Shown one piece after another: positions 33,359-44,599 of a stretch of DNA of 64,000 nt. The translations under genes were made by a program, and so were the position numbers. Location: NCBI RefSeq assembly GCF_014905175.1, contig NC_057792.1, forward strand, positions 11,573,321 to 11,637,320, read 5' to 3'. The notes beneath the pieces were generated by a model that worked only from the letters and a program-made list of their open reading frames with translations, did no database searches and was not told the DNA's origin. Every line of letters starts with the position of its first letter. The first letter of the stretch is position 1. Origin of the DNA: Aphidius gifuensis (lineage: Eukaryota; Arthropoda; Insecta; Hymenoptera; Braconidae).

Positions 33359-35449
33359 TTTTTATTTTAGTTAAGATGTGAATAAGTAGACCCGGAAAAC
33401 ACAACTGACACTTGTCGTGAAAATTTTCAGGGATGATAGTCAAAATAATTTTAGTCAGGCCCATTTTCCCACCACCATAAATACTTATCATTTCTAATTG
33501 GTCCATTTTTGCTAAGATGTTGTCAATAGAAAATCAGAAAATCAAAAAAAAAAATAACAGGTGTATCTTCAAATTTTTAGAAATTTGTCGGTAAAACTTA
33601 CTTAAATACAAAAAAATAACCCACTGTTTTTATGACTCTTTTCCACGTACAAAAATCTGAAAATACCCATCGCAAGTCGCTCGTAAAATTAGATAATAAA
33701 CAGCAGGAACATTTAGAAAAAGTCTATCGAAAAAAAATTAACCCTCGGCATGGAAATCTGAAAAACATGCAACTCGTTAAAAAATAAAATAACAAAAGAA
33801 ACATTTCAAACTACAGAAAAATTTATGTCGTTCGTAAACTAAATTAACAGCGGGATGATTTTTTCTATTCTACCCTTATACGATTTGAACACGAAACTAA
33901 AAACTATATTGAAAAAACTCCTTTATTCTTATATTTTCCGAAAACTATACTAAAAATATATTAAAAAAAACTACTTTTATCTATGTTTTCTTAAAACTCT
34001 ATTCTTTTTTTTCCCTACTATAAAACTCAACACATGTATTTCAAAACTAAAACCGGAAAATACTCTACTGAAAATTCTATACTAAAAATACTAACCCAAA
34101 AAACTATACTAAAAAAAACAACTGAAAACTCTATGCTAAAAAAACTATCTACTGTAATGAACCTATCGTGGATTCGTGATACTTTACGATAGGCTCAAAT
34201 ACCAAAATGTTAAAACTGGTTGCCGGCTCAGTTCTGGCAGGTGGTGCAGGGTTCTCCACTTAAAAAGACAAATCAATCAAAATTACAGTTTAAATTTATT
34301 AATGACAGTAGATTAATCAGAACCCTCGGTGACAAAAAATGACCAGTCCAGTACGTCAAATTATACAATTTAATTATTCAATTTTATTACGCAATTATAA
34401 CATTCAATTATCCAAGTTAACAACCCAATTCAATTATTCAAATTACAATATTTAATTATCCCAATAATAGTTAATTTATCTCGATGCTTTTACTTGGTCT
34501 TTGTGAATCCCCGCGATGTCCGCGCCCAAGATCCCTGTATACCTGTGAGTCCCCGCAATATACGCGCCCAAGATCTCACTCCTAATCTGGTTAATTCTGG
34601 TCCCTTAATTACTCATACTCCGTTTCCAGTAGTAATTGCAATAAGTTGTAGACAGTCCGTTACCGGATCTATTTGTAGTCCGTTGCCAGTACTACCATTC
34701 ACTCTAATTGTAGTCCGTTGCCAGTACTACCACTCTCTCTCTCTCTCATACATGCATTCAAATTGGAACAATTTAGTGGGGGGTAAGTAATCCACGAGTG
34801 AATACTGGGCTTACCACTAATTGCCGTTCTGGGGGTTCTCAATGTATGCCGCCGTTTCCAGTCGAATATGAGCAAAAAACCAGAGCATTTAATCCATTCA
34901 AAAAAAGCCAACGTTTACTCGTCGCACGCTGCCAGTTCAGCGCGACGGGTGTACTGGGCGGCTATGAAAAAGCCAAACGGTGCGTAGCCCCCTGGCGTCG
35001 GACATCTGAACTATTATTTTTTTGTACAATAAAATTTTACATGTATATACTTTTTTTCATTATTATACTAATTTATATTTTATTATCTTGTGACACCGTC
35101 ACACTACCTGTACGATTTCCTTATTCTATGCCTATACTACGCTTACCTATGCTCTATTCTTATTCTATTTCTATACTACGCTTGGCCTATGCTCTATATA
35201 TTTCACCGTTGCCCCTTGACGTCACCCATGCATTTTTACTACGCGCCCTTATTCATGCAACCTATTCCTATACCATACACACAAACCTCTCACTCACACA
35301 CATACCTCTCACTCACTCCTATGCTATTTCATTTTTACCCTACACTATAGGCCCATGCACCCTGTACTATAGGCTCATGCACAACACACACGAGGGGGGA
35401 AGGAGGGAACCGCATTCCACAAAGTCGCCCAGAAGAGCCACCTTCTACT
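33359..35449. repeat. Polinton copy C terminal region, interrupted by a solo LTR
   Basis: It aligns with 7730-9078 of copy A. The outermost sequence is CCTTCTACT at 35441-35449, the reverse complement of an AGTAGAAGG Polinton terminus. The unique flank from 35450 (TTTGTAATAACC) has no similarity to the sequence after 9078. Confidence 0.65.
34153..35103 (+). mobile_element. Solo LTR, 951 bp, with 4-bp target duplication CTAC
   Basis: Compared with copy A, copy C has 951 extra bases in the middle of CTATCTACCTGTACG. The insert starts TGTAATGAACC and ends CCGTCACA, that is TG...CA, and is flanked on both sides by CTAC (34149-34152 and 35104-35107) where copy A has a single CTAC. No coding sequence is inside. 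These are the hallmarks of an LTR left after recombination between the two ends of a retrotransposon. The 4-bp duplication fits Ty3/gypsy-like or Bel/Pao-like elements; the family is not resolved. Confidence 0.85.
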
Positions 35450-36510
35450 TTTGTAATAACCAATCGTACATGATGTAGTATTATCAATTACCATAGAATT
35501 ACTTCAAATAAAAATAATTTATAAGACAAAAGTTAACTTGTTTTTTATGTATTTCTAATATCGTCAGAAATTTTGTAGAAATTTTTTATTAACATTTGTT
35601 TCGAAAAATCGGATGTATGAAAATCAAGACTATGTTTTCCTGTAGTCTTATGCATATACAATATTGTTGCATGATTGTATATGTCAACAGAAATATTTTC
35701 CAGACTCTCTATGCAGGTTTTTCCACGGTAATTCATTCACAATTTCATTCATCGACAGTTCATGTAGTTCTATTTCACCAGACCCTATGATTAAATACAA
35801 CAGATATAATTTTGTATGAATAACTTCTTATGGAGAATATTCTAATGTCTTCACACTTATTCGATTTATATTTTTTTTTTAAATCGTCTGTGCTTCTACT
35901 AGCTGTGTACCAAAATAATATAAATTCTAGTTAATCCAAAAAATATTTCCATTTTATATACTGCAAATGAAATTTTTCTTGAAGTATTATCACAAATAAG
36001 AATATGAATTCGATAATCTTCCCACGATCCAACACGTAGGTTTTTCGTCTCAGATTTGTAGAGTGCAACTGAATGTGATAGAAGAAGATTACTAGTTGAC
36101 TCCATCGTTAACTTTCAATTTTACCTGTTATTACATCGACTTTTATACAATTAGTTATTGAATAGTGAAAAAATTAATAAGTAGAGGGATAAGATAAGAG
36201 GGGACAGACTTCACATCTATATGACACATTTTTTTTCTAAAAAAGATAAAATTTTTTTTATAATAATTACAATCGGTGGAAATGAAATAATTAGTTGTTA
36301 TTCAACGATTCTCACATGTGCTCACGTCAGAGTTAATTCACATATATAGGAACTGAGATTATGGTACTTATAAAAATTTAAAAAACATATTCAAGTTTAA
36401 AAAAAAAAATGCAACGCTTCGAGATTGAAGTTTCTTGATACCTTACCGTGATGTTTATAATAACCACAATAATTCGGCCAGAATTTTTTTTTTTTTTTTA
36501 GAATTTTTAA
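35450..36510. other. Unique flank with two unrecognised minus-strand frames
   Basis: Frames at 36105-35899 (MESTSNLLLSHSVALYKSE, then RVGSWEDYRIHILICDN) and 35736-35545 (NYRGKTCIESLENISVD) have protein-like composition and could be exons of one small gene, but no family is recognised and the gap between them has stops. The rest is AT-rich. Confidence 0.3.
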
Positions 36511-36710
36511 TAAAAATAGTCTGACAGATTCTGGCAGATTCTTACAGATTATGTCAGATTCTATCAGATTCTTACAGATTTAGTCCGGTTTTTGGAACAA
36601 CTGTCAGATTCTTGCAGATTCTGTCGGATTCTTGCCGATTCTGTCAGATTCTTACAGATTTAGACCGGTTTTTGGAACAACTGCCGGATTCTGCCAGTTT
36701 TTTTCACCAA
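36511..36710. repeat. CAGATTCT-based tandem repeat
   Basis: The octamer CAGATTCT, with single-base variants, recurs about every 13-15 bp. A larger unit containing TTTAGNCCGGTTTTTGGAACAACTG repeats with a period of about 79 bp (near 36580 and 36660). Confidence 0.7.
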
Positions 36711-37059
36711 GGTAACCAAAACTTTGCAATCTTCTATAGAACCACTCAAGTGTTGAATTACCTAAACTTTAATAATCTATTAAAATTGTTCTAAATTGTT
36801 CTAATTCAGCTGGTAATATATGTGTAAGATTCTCAAGGTTCGATATAAAAAATTTTTCCCTCAACATGTTATCAATTTTATAATTGTATAATGCAGATGC
36901 TCCATCACTCCGTAATAATTACAGCAATTTACTCTAATAATTACAGCTGTTATTACAAAATATTTTTTCAAAAAATTTGTGTGTTAGCAATACGCGTAAA
37001 GTAAAACTTCTTTTTCAAACTGTCAATTTATTTGTAACAATTTTAATAATTTTCACAAT

Positions 37060-37860
37060 CAATTGATTAATCATGATAATAATGATATTAATAATAATAT
37101 TGATTATGTTCAAAATATAAATGATGATATCAATATGATATTTATAATACTAACATCAATCATATTGATAATATTATCAATATTATATCGTTTTTAATAT
37201 TATTATTATTTATAAAATTATTGTTATTATTATTATTCATACTATAAATAAATATAAATGATAATAATAACAACAATAATTTCAATAATATTATCATTTA
37301 TTAACAATATTATCGATATTAATAATAATATCTATAATAATAATATTCGAAATATAAATACTAATGATTATTAATATTATATCGGTATTAATAATATTAA
37401 CATCACTGATATTATTATTATTAAATGATTATATTTTCGTTATTATCATTATTAATATAATTAATACCATCGATATTATTATTATCGATGATATTATTGA
37501 AAGTATTATTATTCATACTATGAATCAATGAATATATATTTATAATATTATTATTATTAACAATTATTTCAATAATATTATACTAAATAATCATGTCAAT
37601 AATACATTTATGATAATAATATTCGAAATATGAATACTAATAATTATTAATATTTATATTTGAATATTATTGTCAGTATTGATATTATTATTATCGATGA
37701 TATTATTGGAATTATTGTTGTTATTTTTATTTATACTATAGTTATATATATCAATAATATTATGAAGAATAATAAAATCATTATAATATTAGTAATAATA
37801 TCAATGGTATTCATCATATTCATAATAATAATATCGATGATATTAATATGCTAATTACAA
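37060..37860. repeat. AT-only low-complexity region of AATAAT/ATATTG triplets
   Basis: Almost entirely A and T with scattered C or G in ATC/GAT triplets. Phrases such as GATATTATTATTATCGATGATATTATT recur near 37460 and 37680. No coding content. Confidence 0.6.
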
Positions 37861-37942
37861 TTTTTAATTGAGTATATTCATTTATAATTTTTTTATTCAT
37901 TATTTTCATAAACGCTGCGAACTGATCAGCTACATTATGGCA

Positions 37943-37943
<1 letters not shown>

Positions 37944-38012
<69 letters not shown>
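37944..38012. repeat. (CA)n microsatellite
   Basis: An uninterrupted CA dinucleotide run of about 68 bp. Confidence 0.95.
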
Positions 38013-38014
<2 letters not shown>

Positions 38015-38177
38015 TCTGAGCATATCTCCTTTCTCGCTCGTAGCCACTCACTTACTCACTCTCATTAGTTCGCTTGTTCCTAGCGTTGGCTCACCTGACC
38101 GTTGGCTTGCTCCGAGCGTTACATGGCCGACACACTGTTTTTTTTTACTACCCTGCGAAAAGAAGTTTCACTTCAAT

Positions 38178-38911
38178 TATGGAACATGCCAGAAAAATAG
38201 TATTAATTTCTAAGGACTCAATTAATAAATTAAATACAAACAACGACGTAGGTACTGTTCAAACATCCGGAGATATGACATCACGTCTTGATAATCAACT
38301 ACATAATATTTCATATTTAAATAAAAATGACGGAGAAAAGTAGAATGAGTATTAAGAAGGTTTAAGACGATTTTTATTTTTCAATAATGATAATAATAAT
38401 AATAATGAGTACAGAAATTTAAGTAATGATAATGACACATATTATCCGGAAGACTTGATTATAAATGCAGTTCCAAAACTTTTTTTAAAAAAAGCACAAG
38501 GTTTAATAAATCACATATCCAGACCAGATAATGGAAATCGATTGAAATGGAATGATAAAGGATTGGTTAGTATAGACGGTAAAATCATTCATGGCATTAA
38601 TAATGGTAAGCAATTTGTCATTATGATGGTGATCAATTGGTCATGAGCAGTTTGCACGATTTTTAAAAGATATTCATGTGCCTAGAGATTTTGTTAGCAA
38701 TATTAGTTTCTGGGAACAAAGCGAGAACGATGATGATGAAGAAAAAGTAATTACACTAAAATTAAGACCACCACCAAGAAGATTGATCCGAAGAGAATTG
38801 TCTTATTCTGATGAAGAAATATCTAGTGTACGTAAAGTTGAAAAACCTCTACAAAAAACTGTAAAAGCAGCTACATCAATTTTGCGACCATCAACAAGGT
38901 CATCACAATAG
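38178..38911 (+). pseudogene. Polinton uncharacterised gene, decayed plus-strand copy
   Basis: It starts MEHARKIVLISKDSINKLN, an N-terminus I recognise from an uncharacterised Polinton protein family, followed by a GDMTSRLDNQL segment and, after a stop at 38341-38343, LFLKKAQGLINHISRPDNGN, LKWNDKGLVSIDGKIIHG and (shifted frame at about 38640) KDIHVPRDFVSNISFWEQ. It is homologous to 9079-9645 in copy B. The tail is Arg/Lys/Ser-rich (LRPPPRRLIRREL). It carries at least one stop and one frameshift. It belongs to a different Polinton copy in the opposite orientation; no other genes of that copy are recognisable nearby with confidence. Confidence 0.65.
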
Positions 38912-38934
38912 TTAAGCATAAAAAAATAAATTTA

Positions 38935-39250
38935 CCAAACATCTATTACAACCCTACAAATCCACTATCATTCTTGGGTGCACGAAGTATATTTAAAAAA
39001 TACCCAAAGTCAAAAAAAAAATTAAAAATGGAGTCGAGGTAACAATCCGTGGCTATATCATTAACGTGCCGAAGCAAGCTGTCGTTTTATTAGAAATATA
39101 GCATGCGTTAATGGACCTAGACGAGTAAGTCCACAACTTATACCTATAGAAGGTGATCCACATTGTCTACTTACAGATTTTCGTGCTTCATATCGCATTC
39201 CATCTACTTCAAGATAAGAAGACCATAAATTTTATGCTGAATTTTATATT
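38935..39250 (+). pseudogene. Possible start of a following Polinton gene, broken
   Basis: The frame reads IYYNPTNPLSFLGARSIFKK at about 38945, a pattern that resembles the N-terminus of Polinton integrases, then degenerates. A later stretch (CVNGPRRVSPQLIPIEGDP near 39105 and TDFRASYRIPS) is unidentified. Integrase catalytic motifs are not seen. Confidence 0.3.
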
Positions 39251-39359
39251 GATCATGAAATAGAAGAATATTCTCATCCTCAAATTGAAAGAACAATGTG
39301 TTGAAATATCTACTAAAGTCAACTGAGAGAGGAGAGAGGTAAGAAGATAAGGACATTAT

Positions 39360-39770
39360 TATGATAAATATACGGAAAGGATACTGTAAATGGACAGAGA
39401 AAAGAAGGAAAAATTATTCAAAAAATATTGGAGAGTGGTTACAACAGATTGTAACAATATAGGTATAAGGACTGGTTAATGGAAAAAAAATCATTGGAGG
39501 AAGAATAATGTGAGTGCTAAAGATAAAGAATGTTGGGCCAGAATAATATGTGGGAATGTAGGCAGAGCTTACAAAAAAAAAAAATATAAGATTCGAAAGA
39601 GGATAATAGTTTTTCTGACAATGAGAGTGTCGTGGTATCGAGATAAACATAAAAATAGACACAAAATTCAAAAAAATAAAGGAAGACAATCTAATAAGTG
39701 AAATTATTAAATTACTAGGAGGAAAAATCCAGTATGAAAGGTGTAAATGAGTGAGGAAATTTGAGATAGA
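39360..39770 (+). pseudogene. Possible 3' end of a non-LTR retrotransposon (LINE)
   Basis: A purine-rich, Lys/Glu/Arg-rich frame includes KECWARIICGNVGRAYKKKK near 39525, resembling the C-terminal part of insect LINE polyproteins (pattern of a CGN box before a Cys-rich end). The expected downstream Cys/His cluster is not clear and no reverse transcriptase is present. Recognition is weak. Confidence 0.35.
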
Positions 39771-39849
39771 ATGTCAAAAAGAAACGAGGGAATAAAATGA
39801 GAACTATTAAAAAGAAGAACTTTACGATGTTTTTTTAATCGTCCCGAGT

Positions 39850-39945
39850 GGAAATTTCAGTCCGATTCGGATCCAGGTCGGATCCGGTTTACCTGGTTAC
39901 ATATCCGAATCGGATCAGGCTGGCCGGATCCGATTCGGACTGAAA
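39850..39945. repeat. GGATCCG-rich inverted repeat
   Basis: CAGTCCGATTCGGATCC near 39858 is matched in inverse orientation by GGATCCGATTCGGACTG near 39928. Further GGATCCGG/CCGGATCC copies continue to about 40090. GC content is clearly higher than in the surroundings. It could be the end of a small foldback element. Confidence 0.6.
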
Positions 39946-40603
39946 ATGTAACGCCAGCTAGGCTCCGGACTGGATCCGTTGAACCGGATCCGGTTACAAT
40001 AAGGACACCGTGGCTAAATCGGATACCAAATTATGTATCCGAAATTACATTTAAATTGGATCCGATTTTACATCCAAAACGGATCCGTCCAGAAGAAAAG
40101 CAAAAACAATAGGAAATTAAAATTCCCTGAAAAAAAAGTAAAAGTGAAGGAGTGGAGGTAACGAAATACGTTTGAGTGCATATACACACAACCGTATATG
40201 ATTGGTGGAAAACAGGACCGCCTACGCAACAAAAAGTGAAGAGTGACGCATTTCTTGTTTGTAGTTTTTTCGTTCCAACTTCCTTAAACTTTTATGTTAT
40301 TTATACTGCTGTTTGTTTCTATGTAGTCCAGTGCATAACAAATATTCATTCTTTATATTAGTTTTTTTTCATCACTGATGATTATAATATTATTTATATT
40401 GCTTCTTGTTTTTATGTAATACAGTGTATAACAAATATTTATTCTCCATATTATATTTGTTTTTCGCAGAAAAAATCATAATAACCGAATAATCCGAGCA
40501 TGAATAATTTCTATAAAAAAAAATTTATATAAGTAAATGAAAGTAATAAATATATTATTTATATTGTAAATGAAATTACTAAAAAATAAATTGTTGACCC
40601 AGA

Positions 40604-40742
40604 GAAGGCGAGACGAGACGAGAGGTAGCTGACGAGAGACAAGAATATTCAAGACGAGAGACGAAACGCGACGAGAGACGGATCTCATAAAGTCGAGACG
40701 AAATGAGAAAGAGCTGACTCTCGTCTCGTCTCGTCTCGCGGC
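40604..40742. repeat. GAGACGAGAC repeat forming a large inverted repeat
   Basis: GGCGAGACGAGACGAGAGG at about 40607 pairs with CTCTCGTCTCGTCTCGTC at about 40720, with further GACGAGAGAC units between. A minus-strand frame across it is rich in Arg/Ser/Val and is a composition artefact. Confidence 0.7.
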
Positions 40743-41892
40743 ATCAATATAAACTAACAAATTCTGACAAGACATATTGTTGAATAAATAAATAAACAAG
40801 GGACCTTAAAATTTTAACGAATATCGTAAAGTCTACTAATGAAGCGTCATCGATTAAAACCTTGACAAAATCGATCGGTCAATGGTTATAATTAAGCTCT
40901 GTGAGAAAATCGAAATATTAAATCTAACAAGACCCACAAATAAAAAAAATATATATTGGGTTGTTTTTGGAAAAAGAAATAAACATTAATTTCTTTTAAC
41001 ATATTGTTGAATTTGAAAATAAATAGCGCTGCAATCACTTCTTATCGAAGTCATAGTATCCATTCTCGTGTAGTTGTGTTGGTGTACAGTTTAGATGCAG
41101 ATTCTATGCGTGTATGTTGACATCAAACATTTATTTCACGTATTATCATAATTATTGAAGTGAAACTTCTTTTTGGAGGGTAGTTGAAAAAAAAATTCGT
41201 CACGAAAATCAGAGACGGGAATCGGGGACGGAAGTAGCATAAGCAACGCCACATGAAACGTTGCATGCAACACAGTATAGTATAGTTTGAGAGAAAGAAC
41301 AAAAAAAAGCATGCGCATAACTGGAAAAAAAACTCCAAAAAGAAATTTGAAATAAATAAATTTAATATGATTCAAATAAAATAAGTATTGAAAGTTCAAA
41401 ATATGTAGTGAAAATAAATTAATAAAATAAAAAAATAATAATAAAATAAATTATTAAACTTGATTCAATAAAGAATAAAGCAGTACAAGTCAAATCGTAA
41501 AAAACAAAAAATTAATTCAATTAATAATCAATATATAAAATCAAATTAAATTAAATTGAAATCAATAATCAATGACAACTGACAGGCAATGAAAAACACA
41601 ATTTAAAAAAAAAACCGTACTTATTAATTATTACTTTCTAGGTAAAAAATATTCAAAGTTTTCAATGTTTTCTTAATCTTTATTAATCGAGTATTACCTA
41701 TATATTGTTTTTATATTTATCATGTGACAGCAGAATAACAACACTGAACAACACGAAATAAATAAAAAAAAGTTCAAAAACACACAGCCACATATAAATA
41801 GCATACACATACATAAACTATTCACCATACTATTCATTTTGTCTATCCAATAGCACTAGATTAAGGGCCCTGTATTATCGATGATTTAAGAT
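40743..41892. other. No gene recognised
   Basis: AT-rich. It contains the inverse copy (about 41151-41187) of a short dispersed repeat also at 38147-38180, centred on AAAAGAAGTTTCACTTCAA. Frames at 41123-41399 on the minus strand are hydrophobic by composition. Confidence 0.4.
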
Positions 41893-42189
41893 TTACACAT
41901 TATTTTGGAAATTCACACACTGTTTCAGTCTCAAAGAACGTGTGTATTTCTTGATCGACACACTGATTCCTACTATGTCAGAACCGTCATCTTTATGAAC
42001 TGAAATCGATGCGGATGGGGGGTATTTTTTCTTAATAGTGTAACCAAAAAAATTACAGGGAAATCCTGATGCTCTATTAGCTTCAAAATCTTCACCTGTT
42101 TCAAGTACTGAACGTTCATAGCAATATCGTTCTAGACAACGATAATTTATAACAAAAAAATATATGAAAATACAAAGATTTATACTCAT
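41893..42189 (-). CDS. Small protein with signal-peptide-like N-terminus
   Basis: A single-exon frame of 98 residues from ATG at 42189. It begins MSINLCIFIYFFVINYRCLE, a hydrophobic segment typical of a secretion signal. The remainder has three or four Cys (RYCYE, FPCNFF, KQCVNF) and segments such as SVLETGEDFEANRASG and SASISVHKDDGSDIVGIS, with balanced composition unlike the AT-rich background. I do not recognise a family. An upstream exon cannot be excluded. It lies about 500 bp downstream, on the same strand, of the glycosyltransferase exon; no functional link is implied. It may be a genuine small secreted protein or a chance frame. Confidence 0.4.
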   Translation of the reverse strand: MSINLCIFIYFFVINYRCLERYCYERSVLETGEDFEANRASGFPCNFFGYTIKKKYPPSASISVHKDDGSDIVGISVSIKKYTRSLRLKQCVNFQNNV

Positions 42190-42707
42190 TTTTCATTATT
42201 GTATAATTTAAAATAATATAAAAAAATTACATATCACAAAGAATATCTCGAATTCCTAACATAATTACCGCATTATTTTAATATATAAATTTTACTAGTT
42301 AATGAAATGAACAATATTATGAATACTGATTGTAATATGAATCAACAATACCAATAGAAAAATCAATGAAAGAAACTTATAGTTTTATCACCGCAATCAC
42401 TCCAAAAGAAGTTTCAATTCCCCCGCGCGTACTCGCAACACGCATAATTTTTTACTATTCATTTTATTCTTCTTATTATTTTTATTTTTATTATTATCAA
42501 ATGCTATTTCAATAGTATGGTCCAAAGTAACTTACTTGCCTAGGTTGGAAAAATTATCGTCACAATAGTTTCCATAGTTGTTATTAAATTCTAAAAATTG
42601 AATATTGCAAATAAAAAAATAATTCGTTAAAATAAAAATATCAATTCTCGATCAGAATATCATAAAGAAAGCATTTTAATTCAAAAATAAAACGACAAAT
42701 GATACAT

Positions 42708-42977
42708 TTAAAATGTATTTCCACAACTAGTATATGTTTTTGGACAATATTTGCTTGCAATTGACGCATAAGGTACATCGCTGCCAACGAGCACAGGCTC
42801 GGTACTGCTCAGTTTATTCCATACATGAATGGCGAAAGATTTTTGTACTTTTTCCATGGTTAAATTTTTTTTTTTTTTATCGAAATACTGCTTCCACTTT
42901 TTGTAGTGTATCGGGTAAAATGCGGATGGTGGAGACACGGTAAATCCGTGACATCTTGCTGTTGACATATCCCGAGC
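42708..42977 (-). CDS. A4GALT: Last exon of an alpha-1,4-galactosyltransferase-like gene (Gb3-synthase family)
   Basis: This 270-nt exon opens after an AG acceptor (TTTGTTTCAG) at 42978 and ends at a stop at 42708. It reads ARDMSTARCHGFTVSPPSAF, YPIHYKKWKQYFDKKKKN, then SFAIHVWNKLS and ASIASKYCPKTYTSCG. This matches the C-terminal conserved region of Golgi alpha-1,4-glycosyltransferases (lactosylceramide 4-alpha-galactosyltransferase relatives), including the IHVWNK signature. In insects these make glycolipids or related glycans. The N-terminal transmembrane anchor and the DxD-containing exon should lie upstream (right, beyond 43000) but I could not find them, so it is either a gene with long introns or an isolated exon. 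The exon itself is intact. Confidence 0.75.
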   Translation of the reverse strand, partial: ARDMSTARCHGFTVSPPSAFYPIHYKKWKQYFDKKKKNLTMEKVQKSFAIHVWNKLSSTEPVLVGSDVPYASIASKYCPKTYTSCGNTF

Positions 42978-44538
42978 CTGAAACAAAATTGCACGGAAAA
43001 AAATAATCAATAGTTTTACATTTTTGATGTGCAACGTAAGGATAAAAGGTAAATTTTACCCATAGAAATCGTGAAACGAGAAACACACTTTTATTGGGAG
43101 TAGATTCATGATTCCTATGAGTAAATTTCACGCTTTTTAAGTGTAAAATTCACTCGTTCATCGAAAAAAAATGAGACCAGCGTATAACGAATCAATCAGG
43201 TAAAGTTTACTCACAAAAAAAGGAAACCACTTTTATCGAGTAACGTATACATTTTTTAGGGGTACACTTTATCTGATTAATTTGTTATATAATTTCGTAT
43301 TAGGTAGAATTAGGTAGCGTTTAAGGAATAGGGGATTGAGTCTTAGTCGTTGCCAGAATTCTGACAAAAAAGAATAAAAAAGATGAGACAGTTGCTGAAG
43401 CAACTGTGCCTGCCCTGCGGGGGGAATTTTAATTTCTTTTTTTATATATTAAAATTCGTGACTACAAATTTATTTCATTCTCCATCGTTACAATGATTAC
43501 TGTTACAATTAAAATTTATTTAATTTTTTGACACTTTGTTTGTAAAAGACGCTATTACGCACCAATTATAGTACGTGAAGAAATAAGTATTATATCTTTT
43601 ACGCACGATTTTTTAACAAGAAATCGTGCGTAAAAGTATCTCCTTACGCTCTATATTGGGGCAAAATGAAGTCTATATTACAAACCTCGTGTCAAAAAGT
43701 ATTGTATATAACTGGGACATGAAGAAGGTGATCCTCCACGACTAGTTATATAATATACCATTCATTCATTTTGCTTGTTCCTTCTAATGGGTCATCTTCA
43801 TGTCCGGAATCGCTTTCTTCAAACTTTTCAAATTCCCTGTTTTTACTCATTTTGTTGTAGCATGATTTTAGACTATCAATGTCAAATATTTATTTATGAA
43901 ATGGTCGAATTCGATTTTATTTATTTGATTTACTTTTTTCCCTCGGTTAAGGGAGAACGGCCCCCATTGAAGGAAATTATAAACTTCTTTTTTTATTGTG
44001 TTTTTAAATAGTTAAAATTATGATGAATCTATTAAAACAAATCTCTACGTTTCTTACAGACTTAGTTTAAGAGTCATAATGTTTATAAAAAAAAAAATTT
44101 AACATGGGCTCTTATGGAGTAATGAAAAAATGACCCTCCAAAACAGTAGTTATTGCAAAAAAAAGTATAGACCGGAATTATTTTGTATAGTGTTTTTTTG
44201 TGAATATAAGTAAATGAAATTATTTAGAACAGATTGACAGTTTTAGTTTTGTCAGTTACTATCTTATTGTTTATAAAAAATAGCAATGAAAAAAAAAAAC
44301 GCTAATTTTATCATTTTTTTTTTCTTGTCAACAAAAATATGGCAACTACGCATTGGATTCGTGTTATAAATTTGATGGTATATTATCGACTGCGTCTCTA
44401 AAACGCGTGTCTACTTAGATCAAGCGTTGCCAAATCTCTCTTGTTGTGTAGGTGTGAATTTTTTTTTAATTGTGTGGGTAAAAAAAATCAAAAGTTTTCA
44501 CGTCAGCGACTGGTTTTGGTACAGGCAAAAAATAGAGC
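42978..44538. other. No gene recognised; contains a perfect hairpin
   Basis: AT-rich. A 15-bp perfect stem with a 9-nt loop occurs at 43597-43635, and a second small palindrome, CAGTTGCTGAAGCAACTG, near 43391. Such hairpins can mark the centre of foldback elements. Confidence 0.45.
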
Positions 44539-44599
44539 TCAGGGACAAAACTTTTGGTTGATATGATACGTACCGTTCTCCCTTAAATCAGGATTTGAA

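Larger units (their letters stand above)
9079..35449 (-). mobile_element. Older Polinton (copies B + C) split by a 16.6 kb block
   Basis: Copy B (9079-12429 plus about 20 bp at 13227-13248) matches copy A leftward from about 2813. Copy C (29888-35449) matches copy A from about 4337 to the terminus. The two are on the same strand and in the right order with no overlap, and only the polymerase segment equivalent to about 2813-4337 is missing. The simplest reading is one element interrupted by unrelated DNA, with a small loss at the breakpoint. The left boundary here is set by insertion of copy A into one of its genes; its own left end would lie beyond copy A. Independent fragments or a mis-join remain possible. 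Confidence 0.55.

Noticed and set aside
1..35449. Proviral polydnavirus (bracovirus) segment
   Set aside because: No wasp integration motif, no known virulence gene families and no nudiviral genes; the polymerase/ATPase set is that of Polintons.
36511..36710. CRISPR-like regular repeats
   Set aside because: Units are contiguous and variable without unique spacers, and the DNA is eukaryotic; a degenerate tandem repeat.
37820..38068. Frames with (CV)n and (TH)n
   Set aside because: Translations of the (CA)n microsatellite.
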